From positions 1 through 50,272 of IMG/VR virus record IMGVR_UViG_3300046313_000423: 50,272 nt of DNA, one strand, 5' to 3'. The position numbers and the translations under genes were made by a program. This document shows positions 18,623-26,798 of the stretch, piece after piece (the first letter of the stretch is position 1; each line of letters opens with the position of its first letter). The DNA comes from a virus. Below the pieces are notes generated by a model. It saw only the letters and a program-made list of their open reading frames with translations, had not been told where the DNA came from and did not search any database.

Positions 18623-19135
18623 ATGGGAGGAAGCACAACAACTAGCAAAAATTTAGGATTAGTTTCTGCAATAAAGATGGGGTTGACCCCACCTTCAAAT
18701 AGAAATTTAATGTGGATAGATACGAACACAACTCCAGCTAAAAAGAAATTATTTGATTTTGTATCTCAACTATGGCTAGAGATAGTATTTTCAGCAGAAT
18801 CTAATACAGTCAATTCATCAAAAAAACAAATAATAAAAAAAACTGGATCTGTAGATGCTATCATAACATTGAGTAATGAAGATATATTCATTAAGACCAC
18901 AGAATTAGAATTAGATACTTTTGTAACACTGCCTACACCTTCTGCTTCCAATGAAGGTAAGATGTATGAGTGTGTTAATTTAACCGTGGGTCAATACAAA
19001 ATTATGTATGATAAACCGATATATTCAGTCAATGATGTTCAAGTTACAGAGCAATTAGAATTGAATTGGAGAATTGTTTGTACATTCTGGGAGCAAGCAA
19101 ATTCATATAAATGGATTTTAATAAATGGATTCTAA
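18623..19135 (+). CDS. Tail-fibre protein with GLTPPSN-type motif
   Basis: This 170-residue protein begins with AIKMGLTPPSNRNLMWIDT followed by KKLFDFVSQLWLEIV. The pattern of a Gly-x-TPPSN turn, then LW-x-DT and a final W, is common in phage fibre proteins that sit on the baseplate. The middle part (about 75-115, LSNEDIFIKTTELELDTFVTLP) is beta-rich and resembles trimer-forming fibre segments. Its role is probably structural; receptor specificity cannot be read from the sequence. It is followed without a gap by the next gene. Confidence 0.55.
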   Translation: MGGSTTTSKNLGLVSAIKMGLTPPSNRNLMWIDTNTTPAKKKLFDFVSQLWLEIVFSAESNTVNSSKKQIIKKTGSVDAIITLSNEDIFIKTTELELDTFVTLPTPSASNEGKMYECVNLTVGQYKIMYDKPIYSVNDVQVTEQLELNWRIVCTFWEQANSYKWILINGF

Positions 19136-20545
19136 ATGATATTAAATGATAATATATGTACTCAAATAGGTGATTCAATATTTTTTGAATCAACTCCTAT
19201 TTGGGGTAGCTTGAGGGAATTTTCGTCTTTTTCAGAAGAAATAGATGGAGAAACATCAGACAGATACTTCAAAAAAATATTCAGATACAGTTATGACGGT
19301 GGAATAATTTATTGCGATTGGTTAGAATTAAACCAAGATAATATTTCCAATATATTCAATGCTTGGTTATCAGAAAACAACAACAATTTATCTCCCAGAT
19401 TAGATGCGCAAAGCGAATTGAAATTTCAATTTAAATATGAAAGGGTGGGTACTGATAACACTGGTGAATTAACATTGAATAGCTTGTCTTTGAATGGTTC
19501 GTTTTTACCAAGAGAATTTGAATTCAAATCAATAAATAATTCAATATTTAGCGATATAATTAATGACAATATTGATTTATTTGATTTAACTATGAATTTA
19601 GTTAATAAAATGTATGAAGTCGGTATTGTTCCAAATTATATAGAAAGAAAAGAAGAAGATAAATCAAACTTACTTGAAGATAGAGATTACATTGATCTTT
19701 GGAAAACAACTTCGGAATTTTATGCAATGATATTTTTATATGCATTGAGATTTACAAACATATATTGGAAAAAAGATTTGATATGCGAATATCTTCAACA
19801 AAATGGAATATTTTTATGTGAATGTAGAGATATAATAGAAATGCAAAACATTTCCAGAAATTTTTACGATGAAATTAGATCAAGAGGAACTACAGAGATA
19901 TTCAAGCCAAAAGGATTTGAATATATGATTGGAGACAGATATATTTATGAGGCTCCAATAGATTGTGAAATAACACCATCAACTCCAGTAATTATAGATG
20001 GGGTTTCATATTCAGAAAGTCACGAACTACCATTTGGTTGGGTTTTTAAATATTCATCTACATCTAATTCACTTTTGTATTCTAATGATATGAATTATCA
20101 CGATATAACATTCATTGTAAAAAATATTTTAAATGAAAATATATTATATTCTCCAATATCTAAATACAAGGCTTTAAGCACATCAACTAGTGAGATATTT
20201 AAGCAATACAATGGAGAATATCTAAGGTTGATTTGCTACAGTAATAAATGCGATGAATTTATATATAATATTGTAAACATAAAGGATTTCGGTTGGAATA
20301 TTTACAACTCATCACCACTGTATAAAGGATTGGATGATCAATATGGAACAATAGTTAAGGCTTACGAATCTGTAAAGGATTTTACAGATTTAACAAAATA
20401 TCCTTGGTTCAGTGAAGTTTTAATATCAGAAGATATAATCAAGACCGATTATTGTATTCCAATAATGATAAGTAGTTCATTGGTTGTAGATGAAATATGT
20501 TATCCAATACAAATAATAAGTTCAACAGTTTACCCACTTCAATAA
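19136..20545 (+). CDS. Baseplate/fibre connector protein (gpI/gp7 position)
   Basis: In this 469-residue protein, residues 150-270 are helical with LWKTTSEFYAMIFLYALRF, WKKDLICEYLQQNGIFLCE and SRNFYDEIRSRGTTEIF. The flanks are beta-rich. It follows the J-type wedge and two small fibre proteins, the place where contractile phages encode gpI or gp7, which link the wedge to the fibres. No strong family motif is visible, so the role comes from context. A 48-bp gap with no hairpin separates it from the adhesin genes. Confidence 0.5.
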   Translation: MILNDNICTQIGDSIFFESTPIWGSLREFSSFSEEIDGETSDRYFKKIFRYSYDGGIIYCDWLELNQDNISNIFNAWLSENNNNLSPRLDAQSELKFQFKYERVGTDNTGELTLNSLSLNGSFLPREFEFKSINNSIFSDIINDNIDLFDLTMNLVNKMYEVGIVPNYIERKEEDKSNLLEDRDYIDLWKTTSEFYAMIFLYALRFTNIYWKKDLICEYLQQNGIFLCECRDIIEMQNISRNFYDEIRSRGTTEIFKPKGFEYMIGDRYIYEAPIDCEITPSTPVIIDGVSYSESHELPFGWVFKYSSTSNSLLYSNDMNYHDITFIVKNILNENILYSPISKYKALSTSTSEIFKQYNGEYLRLICYSNKCDEFIYNIVNIKDFGWNIYNSSPLYKGLDDQYGTIVKAYESVKDFTDLTKYPWFSEVLISEDIIKTDYCIPIMISSSLVVDEICYPIQIISSTVYPLQ

Positions 20546-20593
20546 TTACGGTAAAATCAAGCAGTTATAAAATATCAAGAAATCAATACAAAT

Positions 20594-21934
20594 ATGCCAA
20601 CATTACACATAGAATTCAACCCCACTGGCGGCACTTTATTTGAAGTGCGATATAAAGCATTGTCTGGAGCTAATTGGTTAACGACCCAAGTTACAAATAG
20701 TCCAATAGATATAAATGTCACAAATGATGAAGATCACGAATGGTGTATAAAAAAATTATGTGGAATCAACAATGATTCAATTGAGATATGCGGAGTGGCT
20801 TCTTTCATACCGACTTGCATGACACCTATATTTTCATTTAATTCCAAAGTTGGTAATGTATTTGAATTTAATTACACATTACAAGGTGTGCAACCTCAAT
20901 TTGACATAGAAATAACGCCACCAGCGAATGGTATAATTACAATATCTAGATATCAATCTAATAATGTCCAATCTCCATTTAATTTGACTATTCCAAATCT
21001 CATATCTGGAATTTACAGATTTAGAATGAGGGGAGTTTGTGGATTAAATTCAAATAGCCCAACATCGTTATGGACAGATTACGTTGATGTTAATGCATCT
21101 GTAATTAATTGTATTCCACCAAGTGGAATATTATTATTCAATGAAATAAGTATACAATTAATATCATATTTAAATGGGTGCTTAAATTTTTCAATAATTA
21201 ATGGATTGATAAGTGGGATTCAAGTGGAAAGCAGCATTGATAATGGTTCTACTTGGGTGAATAACACTGGCTCTTCTGTAAGTCCAAGATGCGGTTTTCA
21301 AATAACAACACCTACATTATTTAGATTAAGAAGTTCAGATGATTCTAATATTATTTCAAATACATTACAAGCGACTCCTCAAATATTATCAACACATTCA
21401 TTTTTCTACATATCTAATTGGTATGAAGGAGATACAATACACAATCCCTTAGTTAATTCTTGGGTGGATTACAAAGATGAATATGGAACTACTCAAAGAT
21501 ATCAACTTGGAGGAATAGAAAGCGGTTGCCAAGAAATAATAGCATCAAGTATAATTCACGTAAATGGTGGTCAAACTTGTCAATCTTCAACTGTAGAGCA
21601 AATCTCAATAATTCAAGGCTCTTGCAGTGGATATGTAGTTATGAAAGTAATTCCTAATGGAACAGTAAATATAGAAATAGAAGGTACATTTGCTTCAAAC
21701 GCTTCATATTTAGATAGTTTATCTTTGCCAAATATAGTAGATTGTTTAAAAATATATGCTAATTTTACAGACACTATATCAGAAGAAACAACATATACAT
21801 TTGGAATAGATGCTTACAAATCTGGAAGTAATCCATTTGTAAGTGAAATATTATTGTCTGTAAGGGATCAAAACACTGGGACTTTGATAACATCTGGCGG
21901 ATATTCAAGAACGCACACTAGCACAATGTGTTAA
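20594..21934 (+). CDS. Fibronectin-type-III-like adhesin / tail fibre protein
   Basis: This 446-residue, beta-rich protein carries many Cys, Asn and Ser residues. The N-terminus looks like an FN3 repeat (FEVRYKALSGANWLTT followed by DHEWCIKKLCG), and a second similar unit covers about 78-165 (IYRFRMRGVCGLNSNSPTSLW). Later parts are less clear, with further Cys residues (SGCQEI, GGQTCQ) that could form disulphides outside the cell. FN3-like modules are common on phages of flavobacteria and may bind cell-surface sugars. It starts a run of five probable host-recognition genes. Confidence 0.6.
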   Translation: MPTLHIEFNPTGGTLFEVRYKALSGANWLTTQVTNSPIDINVTNDEDHEWCIKKLCGINNDSIEICGVASFIPTCMTPIFSFNSKVGNVFEFNYTLQGVQPQFDIEITPPANGIITISRYQSNNVQSPFNLTIPNLISGIYRFRMRGVCGLNSNSPTSLWTDYVDVNASVINCIPPSGILLFNEISIQLISYLNGCLNFSIINGLISGIQVESSIDNGSTWVNNTGSSVSPRCGFQITTPTLFRLRSSDDSNIISNTLQATPQILSTHSFFYISNWYEGDTIHNPLVNSWVDYKDEYGTTQRYQLGGIESGCQEIIASSIIHVNGGQTCQSSTVEQISIIQGSCSGYVVMKVIPNGTVNIEIEGTFASNASYLDSLSLPNIVDCLKIYANFTDTISEETTYTFGIDAYKSGSNPFVSEILLSVRDQNTGTLITSGGYSRTHTSTMC

Positions 21935-21948
21935 AAAATAAATAAAAA

Positions 21949-22908
21949 ATGGTAACAAAGCAATTCTCAATACCTCAACCTATATTACCAAACGATCCAG
22001 ATGAATGGTTTGCAATAAAATATAGAAGAATACAACCTATTATTGGCTCTTGGTTAACTATACCTAATGTATTGACAAATACTTTTTCATTAGATTTAGA
22101 TTTCAATTCTGTGTATGAAATAGAAGCTCTACATCATTGTCCAGATGGTAGTGATAGTGTTTCAGTCTCTACAACATTCAATACAAGCACTAATAATCCA
22201 TTGATTTATGTTTGTATGATTGAGACTCCAGTTTCAGATACTTGCGCAAACACTTCTGGAAGTTGCAGAAATTGTTACATACAAAAATCTTACAAATTAA
22301 GATTTTTTTCAAATAGTAATGGGACAACTCCATATAATCTTGTAAATAATTTAATATTAAATTTCCAAGAATCTATAAATGGTGTCTTACAACCACCCAC
22401 TCAAATTACAGCTACAGCTGGAGATTCTGAAGTGAATTTATGGACTAAAACAACTTATCAAGAAACTTGTGTCAATGGCATTTCTCAATCTACAGTTACG
22501 ATAACATCATTATTAGATGGTCAATTTGAAGAATTTCCTTATAGGGTTATATCTTGCGTTAGTAATACACCAACAATAACACAAACAAGTAATGCTTCAA
22601 CTGGTCCTGGGGGCATAAGAACTCAAATATTTCAAATAGGAAGTGATATATTGCCAGGAAATAAATTTCAAGTTGGCGTATATAGTGTTGTAAAGACAGT
22701 GGTTGCTGTAGTTGGTGATACTCCAACTAGTATAGCAAGTAAGTTAGTTAATTTAATAAACTCCACAACCAGTAGCCAATGGAATGCTTTCAATTCAGCT
22801 CCAACTAATCAAGCTGGATTTCCACCACATGCGAGTTATAGTGGTAGTTTTTTAACTATAACTTTAAATCATCAAAATCAATTTGGAGCTAGTGCTTATG
22901 AAAATTAA
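21949..22908 (+). CDS. Fibre/adhesin protein with FN3-like N-terminus
   Basis: This 319-residue protein starts with a module related in layout to that of the preceding gene (WFAIKYRRIQPIIGSWLTI, then VYEIEALHHCPDG), suggesting the two are paralogs. A Cys-rich segment follows (CANTSGSCRNCYIQ). The last 110 residues are a separate domain (IFQIGSDILPGNKFQVGVYS, GDTPTSIASKLVNLIN, LTITLNHQNQFG), resembling repeat units of phage tail and sheath-surface proteins. It is probably on the tail surface and involved in adsorption; the receptor is unknown. Confidence 0.55.
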   Translation: MVTKQFSIPQPILPNDPDEWFAIKYRRIQPIIGSWLTIPNVLTNTFSLDLDFNSVYEIEALHHCPDGSDSVSVSTTFNTSTNNPLIYVCMIETPVSDTCANTSGSCRNCYIQKSYKLRFFSNSNGTTPYNLVNNLILNFQESINGVLQPPTQITATAGDSEVNLWTKTTYQETCVNGISQSTVTITSLLDGQFEEFPYRVISCVSNTPTITQTSNASTGPGGIRTQIFQIGSDILPGNKFQVGVYSVVKTVVAVVGDTPTSIASKLVNLINSTTSSQWNAFNSAPTNQAGFPPHASYSGSFLTITLNHQNQFGASAYEN

Positions 22909-22919
22909 AGGTAAAGAAT

Positions 22920-23558
22920 ATGGCAATTCAAAATAATCAATCTATAAAAATTGTAAGTTTATCAAATGGTCAAGGTTTTGGATTAGAATCAGATGAGGCA
23001 TTATCTATTAAGAAAAAATTCGCAATAAGAGTTTCAGATAAGATCGATTATTGTATATCTTTTTGGATTAAGCAAGAATCACTTGATCCTTCTTTAGAAT
23101 TAAGTCTATCGTCTTTTAACTGCGAATTTGATTTAAAATTAGTATCTAAAAATATACAAAATGGCTCACCAGAGTCTTTTTTTATAAAAAATTCAGATAA
23201 ACTAATAACAACAAACAAAAGATATTACTTTTGCAGATTTATATTATATTCTTCTAATCAAGACATTAATTCATCTCAACCATTGACTTCTATGTCTTCT
23301 GGTAGAAATTTAATAATGGCTCCAGAAACAACAAATATATTTATTAACTTAAAATGTATAAAAGATCATATAAATATATGGAATTTTAAAGTTAGACCAC
23401 TAAGAACACCTTACAGTACTGGATTTCTCACAACTAACAATTTATTGTCATTGTGGAGAAAAAATAACAAAAAACATTTAAGTAATGATGAAGTTGATAA
23501 TCTTGCGAAAGATTATTTATTACCATATAATTCAATTCAGGCAGTTATTAATTTGTAA
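22920..23558 (+). CDS. Beta-sandwich tail protein, possible carbohydrate-binding
   Basis: This 212-residue, beta-rich protein (residues 12-140) shows alternating short strands such as FAIRVSDKIDYCISFWIKQ and RYYFCRFILYSS. This jelly-roll pattern is seen in carbohydrate-binding modules and fibre tips. The C-terminal 50 residues are helical and basic (LWRKNNKKHLSNDEVDNLAK). It lies between two adhesin-like genes with 11-bp gaps. No specific family or ligand can be named. Confidence 0.5.
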   Translation: MAIQNNQSIKIVSLSNGQGFGLESDEALSIKKKFAIRVSDKIDYCISFWIKQESLDPSLELSLSSFNCEFDLKLVSKNIQNGSPESFFIKNSDKLITTNKRYYFCRFILYSSNQDINSSQPLTSMSSGRNLIMAPETTNIFINLKCIKDHINIWNFKVRPLRTPYSTGFLTTNNLLSLWRKNNKKHLSNDEVDNLAKDYLLPYNSIQAVINL

Positions 23559-23569
23559 ATTTTATCAAA

Positions 23570-25933
23570 ATGAGTAATTTAAAAATAGTAGATGATTTAT
23601 TTCTTGAAAAAGCTGAATTAAATAGGATGTTATCCTTCATAAAAGAAGGAGGATATGAAATGGATTTTTTGCACAACACTGAAAATTTTGGCGTTGTTAG
23701 AAATAAAAACTTAGACGCTGAAAACAAGTGGTTAAGATTAGAAACAAGTAATATATTAGGCACTTCTAAATTGAACGCTGGATTTGCTTATGACAAAGAT
23801 CACAATAGAATAACATTGCTTGAAAGCATAAATATACCAATACCGCAAGATGGTAAGTGGTATTGGTTGAGAATTGAACATAAATACACTTCTATAGAAG
23901 TTGGTAAGGTATCTATAGGTGGAACTAATAATGCGTTATTAACAGGAATTAATACAAAATTTACTGAAATTTTACGTGGACAACCTAATTTTCCAGCTAA
24001 AATTAGATTCACCAATAGCTCTAATTATAATCTTGAATATGAAATTCTAGAGGTTATAGACGACAACAACGCTTTAGTTCAAGGTGTCTTTGAAAATTTA
24101 GAATCTGATTTAAATTATGTGGTTATTGGTACATTCACTCCAGGATATTACCCTCCAATTAATGATAAAGAAATATTTCAATATGATCATATAATGTATT
24201 CTTTATTGGAGGAAGGTGATAATTCTGAGCAACCTACAACTATAAAAGATAAGCAATTCTTGATATCAAGAATTAGAAATAATTCTGGAGTATTAGAGAT
24301 ACAAGATAAGAGACATCTATGTCAACTTAAATCACGTTCTGAGATTCTTATAAATCAAATAACAAGAGAGGCTAATCCGTTGATAGCTATTGAATATATT
24401 AAGAAGTTGAATTTCAATAATGATGTGTTTTATGTGGTCGGATTAGATTGGAAATTTAATATAAACAATCAAAATCTAAACACCACAACAATTACAACCA
24501 CTATAACTTCTGGTAGTGGTGGAAAATTTAAATCAATTTCAGACTTCAAAGAAGGTGAATTTGATGGCTGGAGATATTATTATGAAAGTGGAGAATATAG
24601 TAATGTTCTTAATTCTTTAAAAAACAGCGATGACACCATAACATTGATACTTGATAATATTAAAATTGAAAGCGGTGTTGGTATAAGTATTTGTCCTAAT
24701 GCGGATGAAATAGGGATTATATTTAATTTTCAATCTTCTGCTAATAAGACATATGCCAATGATTTTAAATATTATCCAATAAATAAAGATACACCTACTG
24801 CTATATTCAATGAAAATCAATTGAGTGTATTAAATCAATTTTGCGATGTAAAATTTTTCTACAAATCAAGTCAACAGATATCTCAAGTTTTTGAATTCAA
24901 TGAAAATTCTTATTTAATAGAAAAAGCATTCAATGATATTGGTGAATTGATTGATTCTAGTAAGACTCTAACAAAGTCAGATTTATATTTCAATGGTGGT
25001 GTTGATCCTGGTAATATAGATGGTTGGAGACAATATTATCCAAATGAATTCGTATTATTATATGGTAATAATCAAAGAGTCATAGACGCTTCAACAGTAG
25101 CATCAAAATTGTTTTACAAATTTTTTGGATCAAACACTGTAAAAATACAAGGCAAAATAAATCTAACGTTAGTCAATGACCCTACAACAAATGCAGGATT
25201 AGCTCCAAATGGAGTTATGTTTAAAACTCCATTTAAATGGTTTGATGACACTGTTGGTAATAGATTTATACGATCATTTTCAGGAGGATTAAGATATAAA
25301 TCAGCAACTGAGGCTACTATTTTTGAAACAACAAGATTAGAATTATTTTATGAACCGTCAATAGACCCAAGTGGTGAAGATACCCCAACCGAAAAAATTG
25401 CCATAAGATACTTAAAAAATGGAAGAGGTATGTTAAACGATCCAGCCCCAACTGGCAATGTGACATATGATAATCCATTACCAACAGGGTCTTCTTTAGA
25501 ATTTGACATAGATTTAATGGTTTACTTTGACTCATTTAATAAAATTTATATAAATGGACCAGTTGGAACTGATAATACTAATCCTAATGTAGCTATCGGA
25601 GGATTACCAGAAATAAGTAATTATACAATAAATGCTCAAATAAATGGTGGTTCTAATGGTTTTAATATTCAAATAAATAGAAACACTCAAGAAACAAATT
25701 ATAGAGTAAAGATTGATTATTTGATAACATACAGATCAAGATCACAACAATCTTCTTCATCTAGTTTTCTTTGGTGGAAAAAGAATAACACGTGGTGGGT
25801 TTATTATGATAAGCAAGTAAGTGGTAGTCAAACATTTGAGATAGCAGACTTGACTAAAGCAACATCTGCTACTATAAATGATACAGCTTATGATATGAAG
25901 AGCGTAAAAATAACAGGAGTAACACTATCATAA
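23570..25933 (+). CDS. Large tail fibre / baseplate appendage protein
   Basis: This 787-residue protein is the largest in the fibre cluster. The N-terminal 80 residues contain LEKAELNRMLSFIKEGGYEM, a probable attachment helix, then several beta domains separated by Asn/Ser-rich loops. The last 150 residues are a beta-rich domain with SSSSSFLWWKKNNTWWVYYDKQV near residue 720, an aromatic cluster that could bind sugar. No intramolecular chaperone or lyase motif is seen. It probably forms the main appendage contacting the host; the role is inferred from position and composition. Confidence 0.55.
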   Translation: MSNLKIVDDLFLEKAELNRMLSFIKEGGYEMDFLHNTENFGVVRNKNLDAENKWLRLETSNILGTSKLNAGFAYDKDHNRITLLESINIPIPQDGKWYWLRIEHKYTSIEVGKVSIGGTNNALLTGINTKFTEILRGQPNFPAKIRFTNSSNYNLEYEILEVIDDNNALVQGVFENLESDLNYVVIGTFTPGYYPPINDKEIFQYDHIMYSLLEEGDNSEQPTTIKDKQFLISRIRNNSGVLEIQDKRHLCQLKSRSEILINQITREANPLIAIEYIKKLNFNNDVFYVVGLDWKFNINNQNLNTTTITTTITSGSGGKFKSISDFKEGEFDGWRYYYESGEYSNVLNSLKNSDDTITLILDNIKIESGVGISICPNADEIGIIFNFQSSANKTYANDFKYYPINKDTPTAIFNENQLSVLNQFCDVKFFYKSSQQISQVFEFNENSYLIEKAFNDIGELIDSSKTLTKSDLYFNGGVDPGNIDGWRQYYPNEFVLLYGNNQRVIDASTVASKLFYKFFGSNTVKIQGKINLTLVNDPTTNAGLAPNGVMFKTPFKWFDDTVGNRFIRSFSGGLRYKSATEATIFETTRLELFYEPSIDPSGEDTPTEKIAIRYLKNGRGMLNDPAPTGNVTYDNPLPTGSSLEFDIDLMVYFDSFNKIYINGPVGTDNTNPNVAIGGLPEISNYTINAQINGGSNGFNIQINRNTQETNYRVKIDYLITYRSRSQQSSSSSFLWWKKNNTWWVYYDKQVSGSQTFEIADLTKATSATINDTAYDMKSVKITGVTLS

Positions 25934-25934
25934 T

Positions 25935-26459
25935 ATGAGATTTTTATACACGGGGGCATCTGACTTCCTAAGAGAACAATCAGACCCAGAGCAAAGTATT
26001 GGAGGATATGTTTCTAAATCAACTATTCCAAATAGAATAAATAATCTATTTTCTGACATTAGTTATTTGTCTCAAAGTAATGAGTCTGAAGAATGTAAGG
26101 GTATAGTTATTGAGAATAATTCACAAACCCCAATATCAGAATTGTTTTTAGGATATAGTTATGATAAAAATCTATACAATATTCAAATAGCGTTGGTTGA
26201 ATTGACTAAAGATGGAAAGATGGAAAAATTAGGAAATTCAAAAGAATTACCATATTACGCCACATTTTTAGAGGCATTCATAGATGTAAATAATTCTATT
26301 GATGATAGCATATCAATTCAAAATTTTGAAGCTAATTCGAGATATGGTATTTGGATTAAGAGAAAAATAAAACAAAAACTACCAATAAAATGTTCTGAAT
26401 TGGAATCAATCAATTCTGAAACTGTAGATTTTAATTTTATTATTAGATATAATGAATAA
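25935..26459 (+). CDS. Last gene of the fibre cluster, unknown function
   Basis: This 174-residue protein has FLYTGASDFLREQSDPEQSIGGYVS at the N-terminus and a beta-rich core (ECKGIVIENNSQTPISELFLGY, then NSRYGIWIKRKI). It starts one base after the stop of the large fibre gene and is followed by the terminator at 26504. It could be a fibre-tip or attachment protein. I recognise no family. Confidence 0.5.
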   Translation: MRFLYTGASDFLREQSDPEQSIGGYVSKSTIPNRINNLFSDISYLSQSNESEECKGIVIENNSQTPISELFLGYSYDKNLYNIQIALVELTKDGKMEKLGNSKELPYYATFLEAFIDVNNSIDDSISIQNFEANSRYGIWIKRKIKQKLPIKCSELESINSETVDFNFIIRYNE

Positions 26460-26503
26460 TTCTATTTTAATATCTTTAGAATAAAGCAAAAATTTGATGT
26501 TTT

Positions 26504-26590
26504 AAGTGTTGAAATTAATTAATTTAACTATTTTAGCGATATTTATCTGTCTAATTTAATTTAATGATTAATTTCAACACTTTTTATTTT
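26504..26590 (+). terminator. Large inverted repeat, end-of-module terminator
   Basis: A 16-bp perfect inverted repeat (26504-26519 with 26567-26582; core AGTGTTGAAATTAAT/ATTAATTTCAACACT) is separated by a 47-nt A+T-rich loop and followed by TTTTTATTTTT. It lies 44 bp after the last structural gene and closes the virion module. The loop is longer than in a simple terminator, so it may also act in both directions or bind a protein. Confidence 0.75.
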
Positions 26591-26798
26591 TGCGTGATTT
26601 ATTTTTATGGTATATGTTTTGATTTTTTAAAATTTCATTTGATTCTATTTTGAAACAAAGTTTTTAAGGGTGTTGGGTGGGTTCATGAAAAGCTTATTAA
26701 TACTAATAGCTTTAATAAAGCCAACTACTGTTCTTTTAGAAAAAGAACCAAAACTAATAATAGCATTGTCGTGCATAAAATAAAAATCAACTTGAAAT
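26583..26798 (+). other. Non-coding junction before the replication module
   Basis: About 215 bp lie between the terminator and the first replication gene. Visible elements are a patch with three G-triplets (26668-26670, 26675-26677, 26679-26681), an inverted repeat AAAGCT/AGCTTT (26689-26694 and 26708-26713) overlapping GCTTT-AAT-AAAGC (26709-26721), and an 8-bp hairpin GTTCTTTT/AAAAGAAC (26730-26737 with 26741-26748, 3-nt loop). The overlapping hairpins could switch between forms. The region probably holds the promoter for the helicase-primase genes; I found no convincing match to the flavobacterial TTG/TAnnTTTG promoter. Confidence 0.55.
26685..26783 (+). CDS. Doubtful mini-ORF, possible leader peptide
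   Basis: A 32-codon frame starts at ATG 26685 and ends at TAA 26781. It encodes an apolar peptide (MKSLLILIALIKPTTVLLEK and so on). It ends 15 bp before the helicase gene and spans two hairpins. That arrangement could be a leader peptide or small membrane peptide, but an ORF this short may arise by chance in such sequence. Confidence 0.25.
   Translation: MKSLLILIALIKPTTVLLEKEPKLIIALSCIK

Noticed and set aside
26668-26681. G-quadruplex upstream of the replication module.
   Set aside because: Only three GGG runs are present, so a stable intramolecular four-tract structure is not expected; kept only as a G-rich patch.
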